This document shows positions 1 through 8,520 of a stretch of 64,000 bases of DNA, piece by piece. Origin of the DNA: Pseudomonadota bacterium (GTDB taxonomy: Bacteria > Pseudomonadota > Gammaproteobacteria > Burkholderiales > Thiobacillaceae); contig JAKQCX010000005.1 in assembly GCA_029558905.1 (NCBI GenBank), forward strand, positions 62,001 to 126,000. Reading direction: 5' to 3'. Both the position numbers and the translations under genes were made by a program. The notes under the pieces are model-generated. The model ran no database searches and was not told where the DNA came from. It was given only the letters and a program-made list of their open reading frames with translations. Positions within the stretch are counted from its first letter, which is position 1. Each line of letters opens with the position of its first letter.

Positions 1-1
1 G

Positions 2-82
2 GTGCTCGGCTACGTGGGCCTGGCCATCTTCGCGGCCGTCGGCCTCACGGTCGCTTTCGCCATCGCCGGGGCGGTCATCTGA
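2..82 (+). CDS. C-terminal end of a probable TraA-like pilin precursor (partial)
   Basis: Only the last 26 codons are in the window; the gene starts upstream. The visible part is one strongly hydrophobic, Ala/Gly/Val-rich segment ending in AVI followed by TGA. In F-like systems the pilin gene traA sits directly before traL and ends in a hydrophobic helix, and here traL starts 3 bp after the stop. Position and composition fit a pilin subunit inserted in the inner membrane before assembly. With no N-terminus visible, another small membrane protein is possible. Confidence 0.5.
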   Translation: MLGYVGLAIFAAVGLTVAFAIAGAVI

Positions 83-85
83 ACA

Positions 86-385
86 ATGGACGGCAGCCGC
101 ATCCTTCGGCGACTGGACGATCCCTGGAAGCTCGGGCTCTGGGAGCTGGACGTGGCCGGGACCTTCGTCTTCTTTCTCTGCCTGGGCTTCATGAAGGGCA
201 CGATGGGGGCGTTCTTCGCCGCCATCGTGGCGGGCTATTTCGTCTGCTCGCGGATATCCAAGCTGAAGGCGATGCGGCACACCGGGTTCCTCTGGCATTT
301 CCTGTTCTGGTGGCTGCCCCAGGAGGCCATGTTCATTCCACGCGACCTTCTTCCTCCCTCGCACTACCGCGAGTTGGTCGGTTGA
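86..385 (+). CDS. traL: TraL, F-type conjugative pilus assembly protein
   Basis: This 99-residue protein matches the size of F TraL (about 90-100 residues). It has a short polar N-terminus with the DDPWK-type segment typical of TraL, two hydrophobic stretches around residues 24-55 and 68-78, and a C-terminus ending PPSHYRELVG. TraL is an inner-membrane protein required for pilus tip and assembly-core formation. It is first in the canonical order traL-traE-traK-traB that follows. The ATG lies just after the pilin-like gene, consistent with cotranscription. Confidence 0.85.
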   Translation: MDGSRILRRLDDPWKLGLWELDVAGTFVFFLCLGFMKGTMGAFFAAIVAGYFVCSRISKLKAMRHTGFLWHFLFWWLPQEAMFIPRDLLPPSHYRELVG

Positions 386-401
386 TTGAGGGGAAGGAAC
401 C

Positions 402-1019
402 ATGAAGCGCGAAGCCTACGAAGCCGATGTCCAGATGCTCATCCGGCAGAACCGCTTTCTGTGGCTCAGCCTCGGTGGCATCGTCACCGCCTTGGTCCTA
501 GCCTTGTTGGTGGCCTGGGCGGGCATGGGCGCCACCCGGACAGTGGTCACGCCGCCGAAGATCGAAAAATCCTTCTGGATCACCGACAACACCGCCTCCG
601 GCGAATACATCGACCAAATGGCGCAGTGGGTGTCCTACCTGACCCTCGACGTCACGCCCGACAACGTCCAGTACAAGTCCGAACTGCTACTGAAGCTCGC
701 CCACCCGGACTATCACGGCGCGCTGCAACAAAAGCTGCGCGTCAACGCCGATAAGATCCGACGCGACAACGCCGCCACGTCCTTCGATATCCGCACCGTC
801 CGCGCCGCGCCGGATGCGCTGGCCGCGGTCCTGACCGGCCAGCTCAAGGTGCTGATCAACGGCACGCCGGTAAAGAACGAAATCCGCCACTACCTGGCCC
901 GCTTCGACCTTGATGGCGGCAAGGCCCAACTCATCCAGTTCAAGCAGGTAAAAAACGATGACGTCAAAGCCGCTCTCGCGGATGCCGCGCTCGATGCCGA
1001 AACCGACGGCAGTTTCTAG
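402..1019 (+). CDS. traE: TraE, VirB5/TraE-type transfer protein
   Basis: A 205-residue protein with one N-terminal membrane helix (about residues 20-43) and a periplasmic remainder, the layout of TraE in F-like systems (usually about 190-200 residues). TraE belongs to the inner-membrane core (VirB8-like role) needed for pilus extension. A clear ribosome-binding sequence (GGGGAAGGAA) precedes the ATG. The 3' end overlaps traK by 62 bp in another frame. Identification rests on gene order and overall pattern rather than a catalytic motif. Confidence 0.85.
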   Translation: MKREAYEADVQMLIRQNRFLWLSLGGIVTALVLALLVAWAGMGATRTVVTPPKIEKSFWITDNTASGEYIDQMAQWVSYLTLDVTPDNVQYKSELLLKLAHPDYHGALQQKLRVNADKIRRDNAATSFDIRTVRAAPDALAAVLTGQLKVLINGTPVKNEIRHYLARFDLDGGKAQLIQFKQVKNDDVKAALADAALDAETDGSF

Positions 1020-1740
1020 CGCGCTGGCCCTCGTGGGCTTGCTGTGCGTTTCGCCCGCCTGGGCGCTCCAGAAGCTGGAGATCAAACCGGACACGACGGG
1101 GATGGCGCGCATCGCCCTCAAGGAAACCTCCCGGATCAAGGTGGACGGCCTGGCCATCGTGGACGTCTTCGGGTCGGTCTACTCGCCGGACAACACCGCC
1201 GGCGAGCTGATGGTGGCCCCGGACGCCACGAGCGGTGAGCTGTATGTCATGCCATCGGCCATGGCCACGCCGGGGAAGCCGATCAACATCTTCATCAAGA
1301 CCGAGAAGGCGACCTACACCCTGTTGCTGACGCCGGTCGACATCCCGAGCGAGACCGTCATCCTGAGCGATCGCCTGACCAAGGCGAGCAGTCAGGCGGG
1401 GCCACCGCCGACCGGTGAGGCGCCGGACTGGCTGCGGCAGATCAAGAACATGATGCTGGTCCTCACCGGGGAGTCGACGCCGCCCGGCTATGTCTCGGTC
1501 CCGGTCGGCAAACCCGTGGGGCTGTGGCAGGAAACGCGTTTTCTGGAAATGCGCCGGGTCACGCATCGGCGCCTGGCCGGTTCCGTATTCGATCTGACCA
1601 ATGTCTCGGCGTCGCCCATGGTCCTGGACGAACGGGAGTTCTTCGACGCGGGCGTGGTGGCGACCGGTATCGCCAAGACCCGATTGGCGCCGAACGAATC
1701 GACCCGCGTCTATGTGATCCGGGAGAAGAGCGGTGAGTAG
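958..1740 (+). CDS. traK: TraK, secretin-like outer-membrane core protein
   Basis: Predicted 260-residue exported protein: a basic N-terminus, a hydrophobic segment (about residues 17-35) and a likely signal-peptidase site after AWA, followed by a beta-rich domain. TraK is the VirB9-like secretin-type subunit that forms the outer-membrane core with TraV and TraB. Met9 (982) or Met13 (994) could also be the true start, since no strong ribosome-binding site picks one. The stop overlaps the GTG start of traB by 8 bp, so translation is probably coupled. Confidence 0.85.
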   Translation: MTSKPLSRMPRSMPKPTAVSSALALVGLLCVSPAWALQKLEIKPDTTGMARIALKETSRIKVDGLAIVDVFGSVYSPDNTAGELMVAPDATSGELYVMPSAMATPGKPINIFIKTEKATYTLLLTPVDIPSETVILSDRLTKASSQAGPPPTGEAPDWLRQIKNMMLVLTGESTPPGYVSVPVGKPVGLWQETRFLEMRRVTHRRLAGSVFDLTNVSASPMVLDEREFFDAGVVATGIAKTRLAPNESTRVYVIREKSGE

Positions 1741-3109
1741 CGCCCAGAGCAAACCCACGGCGGCGCCCGGCGTCAGCGGGCTCAAGAATGCCCGCTATGC
1801 CCAGTTCGCGGTCATCCTGGTCGCCGTCCTGGCCCTCTGGGCGGGTTTCGTGCTCCTGCTGTCTTCCGACAAGAAGCCCAAGGTCCAGAGCGCCAACACG
1901 GACCCCGGTAAGGTGGTGGTCAAGGCCATCACAGCGCCGGGGGAGGTGGTCACCGATGCCCAGCGCTGGCTATACAAGGCCGGCGACGACATCTCCACCT
2001 TGAAGGGGCGGGTCAAGGAAAGCGAAGCGCTGAACAAGGAACTCCAGGCCCGCCTCGCGGCCTTGGAGGCCGAGGCCAAAACAAAGCCCTCCAGACCGGC
2101 AGCGGCCAAGTCCTATGATTTCCCGCCCGGCACGCCCTCGAACCCTGGCCAGGGTCAGCCGGTACCGAAGTTCATTCCGCCGCCCGTCTCCAATACGCCA
2201 CCGACGGGCGTCGGCGCACAGGCATCCACGCTGCTCCAGCCAGCTTTACCTCCACCGCCCAAGGCGGGCATCGGTCACGTCAGCCTGGCCACGGCACCCG
2301 TACTGGGTGCCGGCGGCCGGGTGCCGGGACTGGCGCCGGGCGCCGCGGGCAGTCCCACGGCGGCCCCATCGTCGAAAGGGGCTGTCGCCGGGGTATTGGC
2401 CAAGGAACGCGAAGCAGGCAAGTCCTTCCTACCTATCGGCCTGGTCAAGGCAAAGCTCCTGGGCGGCCTGGATGCACCAACGGCGGGGGCGGCCCAATCC
2501 AGCCCGCTGCCGGTGTTCATGCACCTCGAAGACCTGGCCTGGCTGCCCAACCATTGGCGCGCCAACGTCAGGGATTGCCTGGTCACGGCCGCCGGCTACG
2601 GCGATTTGTCTTCCGAGCGCGCCTATTTCCGTCTGGAAAAGCTCTCCTGCGTGCGCCATGACGGCCGCGTACTGGAGCAGAACATCTCCGGTTCGGTCTA
2701 CGGCGAAGACGGCAAGCTGGGCCTGAGGGGCCGGCTAGTGACCAAGCAAGGCCAGATCCTGGCCAACGCGCTCTTGGCCGGCGTGGTCTCGGGCATCGGC
2801 CGGGGCGTGGTCTACCAATCGTCTACGGTCGGCACCACTGCGCTCGGCACCGTGGTGACCGATCCCGACCCCGGCATGGAGTACCAGTCCGGGATCGGCC
2901 AAGGCGTGAGCAACGCCATGGATCGCCTGGCCCAGTACTACATCTCACTGGCCGACAAGACGCACCCGATCATCGAGATCGACGCCGGCCGGCTGGTGGA
3001 CCTCGGCTTTACCAAGGGCACCGCCCTGGATGTGCCCTTGCCGGAAGAGCCCGACCTGCTGGCGACGCGCCCCGGTCCACGTAACGGGCCGAGAAGGGTG
3101 GTGGAATGA
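1733..3109 (+). CDS. traB: TraB, VirB10-like envelope-spanning protein
   Basis: A 458-residue protein starting with GTG inside the end of traK. One membrane helix (about residues 22-44) is followed by a short coiled-coil-like stretch (about 75-110), a long Pro/Ala/Gly-rich linker (about 115-230) and a C-terminal VirB10-type domain containing the LEDLAWLPNHWRAN region and glycine-rich strands. TraB bridges inner and outer membranes and gates the channel with TraK and TraV. Length is close to F TraB (about 475). The stop overlaps the next gene by 4 bp. Confidence 0.9.
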   Translation: MSSAQSKPTAAPGVSGLKNARYAQFAVILVAVLALWAGFVLLLSSDKKPKVQSANTDPGKVVVKAITAPGEVVTDAQRWLYKAGDDISTLKGRVKESEALNKELQARLAALEAEAKTKPSRPAAAKSYDFPPGTPSNPGQGQPVPKFIPPPVSNTPPTGVGAQASTLLQPALPPPPKAGIGHVSLATAPVLGAGGRVPGLAPGAAGSPTAAPSSKGAVAGVLAKEREAGKSFLPIGLVKAKLLGGLDAPTAGAAQSSPLPVFMHLEDLAWLPNHWRANVRDCLVTAAGYGDLSSERAYFRLEKLSCVRHDGRVLEQNISGSVYGEDGKLGLRGRLVTKQGQILANALLAGVVSGIGRGVVYQSSTVGTTALGTVVTDPDPGMEYQSGIGQGVSNAMDRLAQYYISLADKTHPIIEIDAGRLVDLGFTKGTALDVPLPEEPDLLATRPGPRNGPRRVVE

Positions 3110-3837
3110 GGCTCCTCGCATTTCTCGCCGTCTCTATATTGCCGCTCACGGCCCTCGGCGATACCGCGGACGAGGTCAGGACGCGCCTCATGGAGCGTTA
3201 CCCGGCCACGCCGGTGGATGATGTGCGGACGACGCCGATCGCCGGGCTGTTCGAGGTGGCCATGGGCCGCAAGATCGTCTACGTCGACGCTACCGGGCAG
3301 TATTTCCTGTTCGGGCGGATCTTCGATCTGCCCGGCAACCGCGACCTGACCGAAGACCGACTGCGCGACATCTCGCGGCTGGATGTGTCCCTGATCCAGC
3401 CGGATCAGGTTCTGGAGCAGGGGGAGGGCAGCCTGGTTCTGTATGTGTTCTCCGACCCGGCCTGCGCTCACTGCAAGAAGCTGGAGCAGACCCTAGCCGG
3501 CATGCCGACGCTGAGGGTCCGGACGATCCTGTTGCCGCTACAACCGGGTTCTTCAGACCTGGCCAGGGACATCTGGTGCGCGCCGGATCGTCAGCGGGCC
3601 TGGTCCGCCTGGATGCGCAATGGTACCCGGCCCGACCGGGCACCGGAGGACTGCCACGCCGAAGTCCTGGCGCGGAACCTGGCCCTGGCCAAGAGCTTCG
3701 GCATCCGGGCCACGCCGGCGCTGGTTTCGCCGAACGGGCGCGTCTCCCTGGGCGCTATGGAAGCGCCCGCTCTCTCCGCCTGGCTGAATCCCGATCAAAC
3801 AACCGCCGTCACCGTTGCCACCGAGGTCAGCCAATGA
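3106..3837 (+). CDS. dsbC: DsbC/TrbB-like periplasmic thiol:disulfide isomerase of the transfer operon
   Basis: 243 residues with a signal peptide (about residues 1-18), a DsbC-like N-terminal dimerisation region, and a thioredoxin-fold domain with C120-A-H-C123 and a later TP cis-proline segment (RATPAL). DsbC-type proteins reshuffle disulfides in the periplasm; here the likely clients are the Cys-rich TraN, TraU, TraH and TraF encoded downstream. The position between traB and traV resembles SXT/R391- and R27-type transfer regions, which carry dsbC. It starts and ends with 4-bp overlaps (ATGA). Confidence 0.85.
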   Translation: MRLLAFLAVSILPLTALGDTADEVRTRLMERYPATPVDDVRTTPIAGLFEVAMGRKIVYVDATGQYFLFGRIFDLPGNRDLTEDRLRDISRLDVSLIQPDQVLEQGEGSLVLYVFSDPACAHCKKLEQTLAGMPTLRVRTILLPLQPGSSDLARDIWCAPDRQRAWSAWMRNGTRPDRAPEDCHAEVLARNLALAKSFGIRATPALVSPNGRVSLGAMEAPALSAWLNPDQTTAVTVATEVSQ

Positions 3838-4400
3838 ACTACCGCCATCTCATTCCATGCTTGCTGCTGCCCACATTGGTCGGCTGCGCCGGCAGCCTGT
3901 CCGGCCTGGACGGTGGAAAAAAACTCTCCTGCCCGGTCAGCGAGGGCGTGACCTGCAAGCCCATGTCCAAGGTCTACGAGGAGTCCACCCAACCGGCCAA
4001 GACCGATGCGGATGAACAGACCGCCGAGATCACGCCGCCGCCGCGCGGCCCCGTCCACGTGCCGCCAGGTGCCGAGAACGGCCCGGTGCCGCTGCGCACC
4101 CGGCCCAGCGTGATGCGCATCTGGATCGCGCCCTGGGAGGACGCCGACGGTGACCTGCACGAGGGCGCCTGGATCGCCATGCGGCTCGACGATGGCCGCT
4201 GGAACATTGACCACGTGCGCGAACGAATTAGCGATGCCTACGACGCCGCCCTGGTGCCGCCGCCGGTCAAGGAGACCAAGCCAGCCGCTCAGGCCAAACC
4301 GTCGTCGGTTGCCGCCGATGTGGCGGACGTGCTGCCGAAGAACCTGCTGCCCGGCTCGAAGGCGCTGGCCGAGCCGTTCTTCGATACCAACGCCGATTGA
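3834..4400 (+). CDS. traV: TraV, outer-membrane lipoprotein of the conjugation core
   Basis: 188 residues starting at the ATG that overlaps the dsbC stop (ATGA). The N-terminus is a lipoprotein signal with lipobox LVGC, so Cys18 should be lipidated. Two further cysteines follow in the mature N-terminal part (SCPV and VTCK), as in F TraV. The rest is Pro-rich with a short conserved block (MRIWIAPWEDADGDL). TraV anchors the TraK/TraB core to the outer membrane, like VirB7. An upstream extension in the same frame exists but lacks a signal peptide and overlaps dsbC heavily. Confidence 0.88.
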   Translation: MNYRHLIPCLLLPTLVGCAGSLSGLDGGKKLSCPVSEGVTCKPMSKVYEESTQPAKTDADEQTAEITPPPRGPVHVPPGAENGPVPLRTRPSVMRIWIAPWEDADGDLHEGAWIAMRLDDGRWNIDHVRERISDAYDAALVPPPVKETKPAAQAKPSSVAADVADVLPKNLLPGSKALAEPFFDTNAD

Positions 4401-4414
4401 GCCGGGGAGGACCG

Positions 4415-6970
4415 ATGAGCAACGCGACCGAAGCCCTGCCCAGTTGGCTGGAATGGCTTTCCCGGCTGTTCGCGCCCAAGGCCGACGTGGATGCCGGCGA
4501 CCCGCTGCAATTCTCGTCCTATCTGCCGTATCGGGGCTGGGACGAGGAGGCCCAGCTGTTCATCCTGGGCAACCAGGTCGGCTTCTGCCTGGAACTGGCA
4601 CCCCAGTCCGGTTCCGACCAGTCCATGGCGGACATCCTGGAAGGGCTGATGCACAACTGGCCGGTGGGCACGGGCATCCAGTTCCACCTGTTCGGCACGC
4701 CACACATCTACCGCCGCCTGACCCAGTACGCGAACATGCGGCTGGCCGACCCGGACATCAAGGAACGTTCCGACCGCGAGGGCCGGCCGGTGCGCAACGC
4801 GAACATCTACCGCAAGCTGGCCCGGCGCCGGGTCGAACACCTGTCCCGCGCCGCGCACCAGTCCCTCACCCGGGGCAACATCTACATGCTGCGGGATTAC
4901 CGGCTGGTGGTGTCGGTGACGGCGCCGATCCGCTTCAACGAACGCGCCCGCATCGGCGAATTCCTCAACGCCCGCGCCGGCATGGAAACGACCCTGCGCG
5001 CGGCCGGCTTCCCGTCCCGCGTCTGGGATGCCTCCGACCTGATCAACTGGTGCGCCGACTTCGCCAATCCGCACCGCCTGCATGCCGAATTGCCGCTGCT
5101 CAACTACGACGAGGGGCGGCTGCTCAACGCCCAGATGGTGGACTTCGATACGGTGCAACTGGAGCACAGCCGCGGAATCCGCTTCACAAATACCCGGCAC
5201 GACGACGTCACGGTCGAGATGCGCGCCTACGCCGTGAAGGGCTACCCGGAACGCTTCAGCCTGGCCCGCATGGGCGCCCTGATCGGCGATCTGACCCAGT
5301 CCTCGCTGCAATATCCCTGTCCGTTCCTGCTGACCATGGGCGTGTACTTCCCGGACCCGTCCGGCACCAAGGCCATGGTGATGATGAACCAGGCGCGGGC
5401 GACCCAGAACGCGGTCTCGAAGATGGCGCCGCTGATGCCCGATTCCCAGGACAAGAAGGCGGATTGGGATGAAGCCCTGCGCGTGGTCGACGGTGGTGGC
5501 GGCTTGGTGAAGGCCTACCACACCCTGCTGCTGTTCCCCGAGGAGGAGTACGCCTCGACCGCCGAGAAGGCGGCCGAATCGATCTGGCGCGACCAGGGTT
5601 TCCAGCTCTGCCACATGACCCACATCCACCGAACGATCCTGCTGGCCTCGCTGCCCATGACCCTGCACGGCGATATGCAGAAGCTCTTGACCCGGTTCAA
5701 GCTGCCCTCGACCAAGAGCTACGAGAACGTGGTCTCCCTGGCGCCGATGATCGGGGAGTGGCGCGGCACGCCCACGCCCATGCTGATCATGGGCGGCCGG
5801 CGCGGCCAGCTGACCGCCTTGGACTTCTACGACAACCCCGAAGGCAACTATTCCGTCGCCATCATCGGCACGCCGGGCTCGGGCAAGTCGGTGCTCCTGA
5901 ACGAGATCGCCTGGAGTTATCTCGGCACCGGGGCGAAAGTCTGGCAACTCGACCTGGGCAAATCCTTCCAGAAGCTCGCCGAGAAGACCGGCGGCCACTT
6001 CGTGGACATCCATGCCGGCTCCGGGCATTGCGTCAACCCGTTCACCCACGTGGTCGATTTCTCCGACGACTTCGCCATGCTGCAAGCGGTGGTGGCGAAG
6101 ATGGCCTCCCCGTTCGCCGACCTGGAGGCCTTTCAGTACCAGGCCATCGGTACGGTCATCACCCGGATATGGAACGAGAAAGGCCGGGACACCACCATCA
6201 CGAATATCCGCGACGTCTTCGCCAAGGGCTGTCTCAACGAGGGCGAACCCGAGGATGCCCGCGTCCGCGACCTCTCCGTGATGCTCTCGCCGTATTCCGC
6301 GGGCGGCGCCTACGGCGAGTTCTTCGACGGGCCGGCCAACGTCCAGTTCGACAACGACCATCTGGTCATCGAGCTGGAATCGCTCAAGCGCTCGCCGGCC
6401 CTGCACCGGGTCATCATGATGGTGCTGCTGTTCCGCATCACCTCGGAGATGTACTTCAACCGAAACCGGAAGAAGCTCCTGATGATCGACGAGCTGAAGC
6501 AGCAGCTGGGCAATGCCGGCGACTCCACCCTGGTGCTCATCATCGAGGAGGCCGCCCGGCGAGCGCGGAAATACGGCGGCTCCCTCATCACCGCCACCCA
6601 CATGGTGGAGGACTACCATGCCAGCGAGGCCCTGCACACGGCCTTCGCCCTGTCCGACTACATCATCGTCCTGCGGCAGCGCCGGGAATCCATCGAGAAG
6701 CTGGCGCAAGAGGGTAAGCTGCACATGGACGAAGGGCGCAAGCGCCTGCTGTCGTCGCTGCGCATGGAGAAGGGCGCCTACGCCGAGGCCTACCTCTACA
6801 GCACCATGGGCGAGGGCATCGTGCGCCTCATCATCGACCCGTTCAGCCTGCTGATGTTCTCCAACCGTCATGAGGACAACGCGCCCATCGACGAGTTGCG
6901 CGCCCAGGGCCATTCCCTCGACGAGGCCATCGAGATCCTCCTGGAGCGGCGCGGCGGGAGGGCGGCATGA
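4415..6970 (+). CDS. traC: TraC, VirB4-like ATPase for pilus assembly
   Basis: 851 residues from the ATG at 4415, chosen because GGGGAGG lies 7 bp upstream; an in-frame TTG at 4397 is less likely. Walker A GTPGSGKS is at about residues 485-492 and Walker B MIDE at about 690-693, followed by a conserved EEAARRARKYGGS stretch and the ATHMVEDY motif of the TraC/VirB4 family. Size matches F TraC (about 875). TraC is the cytoplasmic, membrane-associated ATPase that energises pilus extension and retraction. The end overlaps trbI by 4 bp. Confidence 0.95.
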   Translation: MSNATEALPSWLEWLSRLFAPKADVDAGDPLQFSSYLPYRGWDEEAQLFILGNQVGFCLELAPQSGSDQSMADILEGLMHNWPVGTGIQFHLFGTPHIYRRLTQYANMRLADPDIKERSDREGRPVRNANIYRKLARRRVEHLSRAAHQSLTRGNIYMLRDYRLVVSVTAPIRFNERARIGEFLNARAGMETTLRAAGFPSRVWDASDLINWCADFANPHRLHAELPLLNYDEGRLLNAQMVDFDTVQLEHSRGIRFTNTRHDDVTVEMRAYAVKGYPERFSLARMGALIGDLTQSSLQYPCPFLLTMGVYFPDPSGTKAMVMMNQARATQNAVSKMAPLMPDSQDKKADWDEALRVVDGGGGLVKAYHTLLLFPEEEYASTAEKAAESIWRDQGFQLCHMTHIHRTILLASLPMTLHGDMQKLLTRFKLPSTKSYENVVSLAPMIGEWRGTPTPMLIMGGRRGQLTALDFYDNPEGNYSVAIIGTPGSGKSVLLNEIAWSYLGTGAKVWQLDLGKSFQKLAEKTGGHFVDIHAGSGHCVNPFTHVVDFSDDFAMLQAVVAKMASPFADLEAFQYQAIGTVITRIWNEKGRDTTITNIRDVFAKGCLNEGEPEDARVRDLSVMLSPYSAGGAYGEFFDGPANVQFDNDHLVIELESLKRSPALHRVIMMVLLFRITSEMYFNRNRKKLLMIDELKQQLGNAGDSTLVLIIEEAARRARKYGGSLITATHMVEDYHASEALHTAFALSDYIIVLRQRRESIEKLAQEGKLHMDEGRKRLLSSLRMEKGAYAEAYLYSTMGEGIVRLIIDPFSLLMFSNRHEDNAPIDELRAQGHSLDEAIEILLERRGGRAA

Positions 6971-7329
6971 GCCTGCGCGACTGGCTGCTGGTCCTGCTGG
7001 CTAACTCGGTCATGTTGCTGGGTGGCATCGTGCTCTATGACACCCTGCGCGACTCGGGCAAGCCGGCCCTGGGCGTGGTCGATCTCGCCACGGTCTACCG
7101 GGAGAAGGAAGAGTCCTTCGCCAAGATCATCGGCAACGACAAGACGACCGAGGAAGAGCGCAACAAGGCGGTGGCGGCGGCCCAGTCCTTCGCCAAGGCG
7201 TTGCCGGCCGCCCTGGCGGGCCTGTCGCAAGAGTGTGGCTGCGTGGTCCTGATGGGCAACGCGGTGGCCTCGAAGACGGCCCAGGTCCACGACCTGACGC
7301 CGCTTCTGCGCGCCAGGCTTGGGCTGTGA
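6967..7329 (+). CDS. trbI: TrbI-like F-type transfer protein
   Basis: 120 residues with one N-terminal membrane helix (about residues 6-24) and a polar, largely helical C-terminal part ending near the CGCVVLMGNAV segment. Size and topology match F TrbI (about 128 residues), an inner-membrane protein that affects pilus retraction, and the position between traC and the TraF-type peptidase/traW is the usual one. Start overlaps the traC stop (ATGA) and its stop overlaps the next GTG start, indicating tight translational coupling. Confidence 0.75.
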   Translation: MSLRDWLLVLLANSVMLLGGIVLYDTLRDSGKPALGVVDLATVYREKEESFAKIIGNDKTTEEERNKAVAAAQSFAKALPAALAGLSQECGCVVLMGNAVASKTAQVHDLTPLLRARLGL

Positions 7330-7898
7330 CGCGGGCCTCGATGGCGGCGTCGCCACAATTTCCTCAATCAATACCGGCGCCACACGGGCACTTCGCTCGT
7401 TGGCGGCGCCGCGCCGGTGGCGAGCTGATTGAACTGCTGTGTCTCCCGCTGCGCTACTGGAAGGCCACGCTGGTGTTCCTTCCGGTGGCCGTCTGGTTGG
7501 CCATGCATTACCGGGTGAACCTGAGCCCCTCGATGCCCTGGACCCTGGCCAGGGTGGAGTACGGTCGGCTGCCTCACTTGGGTGAGCTCATGCTCTACGA
7601 ATACCGGGGCGCCATGCGAGGTCTGCCATCCCACACCTTCTTCAAGGAAGTGGCCGGTATTCCCGGTGACGTCATCAGTCTGGAAGGGCAGGCCGTCTGG
7701 ATCGGGGCCTGTTACATGGGCCTGGCCATGCCGGCCACCCGCGAGGGCAAGCGCCTGACACCGATCGCACCGGGCGTGATCCCACCGGGCTATTTCTACG
7801 CCAAGGGCGAACATCCGGCGTCGTTCGATTCACGCTACCGGGAAAGCGGCCTGGTGCCGTTCGACGCCGTAATCGGCGTCGCCCATCCGGTGTTCTGA
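7326..7898 (+). CDS. traF: TraF/TrhF-type S26 signal peptidase for pilin maturation
   Basis: 190 residues from a GTG that overlaps the trbI stop (GTGA); ATG at 7341 is an alternative. A membrane helix (about residues 46-62) precedes the catalytic-serine motif LSPSMPW (Ser69) and the lysine region FFKEVAGIPGD (Lys107), the Ser-Lys dyad of S26 peptidases. The C-terminal SFDSRYRESGLV block matches the GDNR-like box of the family. These proteases process or cyclise conjugative pilins in the periplasm. R27 and SXT-type elements carry such a gene (trhF) between traC and traW. Confidence 0.82.
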   Translation: MTRASMAASPQFPQSIPAPHGHFARWRRRAGGELIELLCLPLRYWKATLVFLPVAVWLAMHYRVNLSPSMPWTLARVEYGRLPHLGELMLYEYRGAMRGLPSHTFFKEVAGIPGDVISLEGQAVWIGACYMGLAMPATREGKRLTPIAPGVIPPGYFYAKGEHPASFDSRYRESGLVPFDAVIGVAHPVF

Positions 7899-7899
7899 C

Positions 7900-8520
7900 A
7901 TGCGCGGCCTGTTCGTTCTCCTCCTGCTCCTGCCTGGCGTGTCCCCGGCACACGATCTGGGTGCCTTCGGCAAGACCTACCCCATTGCCGAGCCCGATTT
8001 CCTGGTTGAGATCCAGGATGTCGCCAAGCAAAAAATGGCGAGTGGCGAATGGAAGCGCCTGGCGGTCGAGGCGCGGGGGCGCGGCCAGCGCTACTTCGAG
8101 CGTCCCCCTGCGGTCGCTGGTTTGCGCACGGCGAAGAAGGGCAGGGCGCGGCGGTTCGACCCTAGCATCACCCTCTCCGAGGATATCCGCGACGCCGACG
8201 GCCGCTTGATCTTCGCGGCCGGCACAACCGTGAACCCGGCCGACATCGCGCCGTTCCCCGGCGCGCTGCTTTACCTGTCCGGCGACGACAAGCGCCAGGT
8301 TGTCCTGGCCGAGAAGCTCGTAAAACAGAAGGGCGATGCCTTGAAGGTGATCCTGGTCGATGGCTCGCCGGCCGAGTTGATGCGTAAGTGGGCGCGACCA
8401 GTCTACTTCGACCAGGCAGGCGCCGGGGTGCGCCGCTTCGGGCTCGACACCGTGCCGGCGCTCATCACCCAGAAGAACCCAACCGACCGCTTCCTGACCA
8501 TCGAGGAGATCAAGCCATGA
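7900..8520 (+). CDS. traW: TraW, periplasmic pilus assembly protein
   Basis: 206 residues, close to F TraW (210). A signal peptide (cleavage probably after SPA at about residue 17) is followed by the conserved HDLGxFGKTYPIAE(P)D start of mature TraW. The C-terminal half has a thioredoxin-like pattern related to TrbC (GDALKVILVDG; RRFGLDTVPALIT). TraW acts with TrbC, TraU and TraF in mating-pair stabilisation and pilus assembly. The stop overlaps the start of traU (ATGA). Confidence 0.92.
   Translation: MRGLFVLLLLLPGVSPAHDLGAFGKTYPIAEPDFLVEIQDVAKQKMASGEWKRLAVEARGRGQRYFERPPAVAGLRTAKKGRARRFDPSITLSEDIRDADGRLIFAAGTTVNPADIAPFPGALLYLSGDDKRQVVLAEKLVKQKGDALKVILVDGSPAELMRKWARPVYFDQAGAGVRRFGLDTVPALITQKNPTDRFLTIEEIKP

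Noticed and set aside
4289-6913. Open frame of 874 codons on the minus strand opposite traC
   Set aside because: It is antisense to a gene with clear Walker motifs. The translation is low-complexity (His, Gly, Gln-rich) and has no recognisable domain, as expected for a GC-rich shadow frame.
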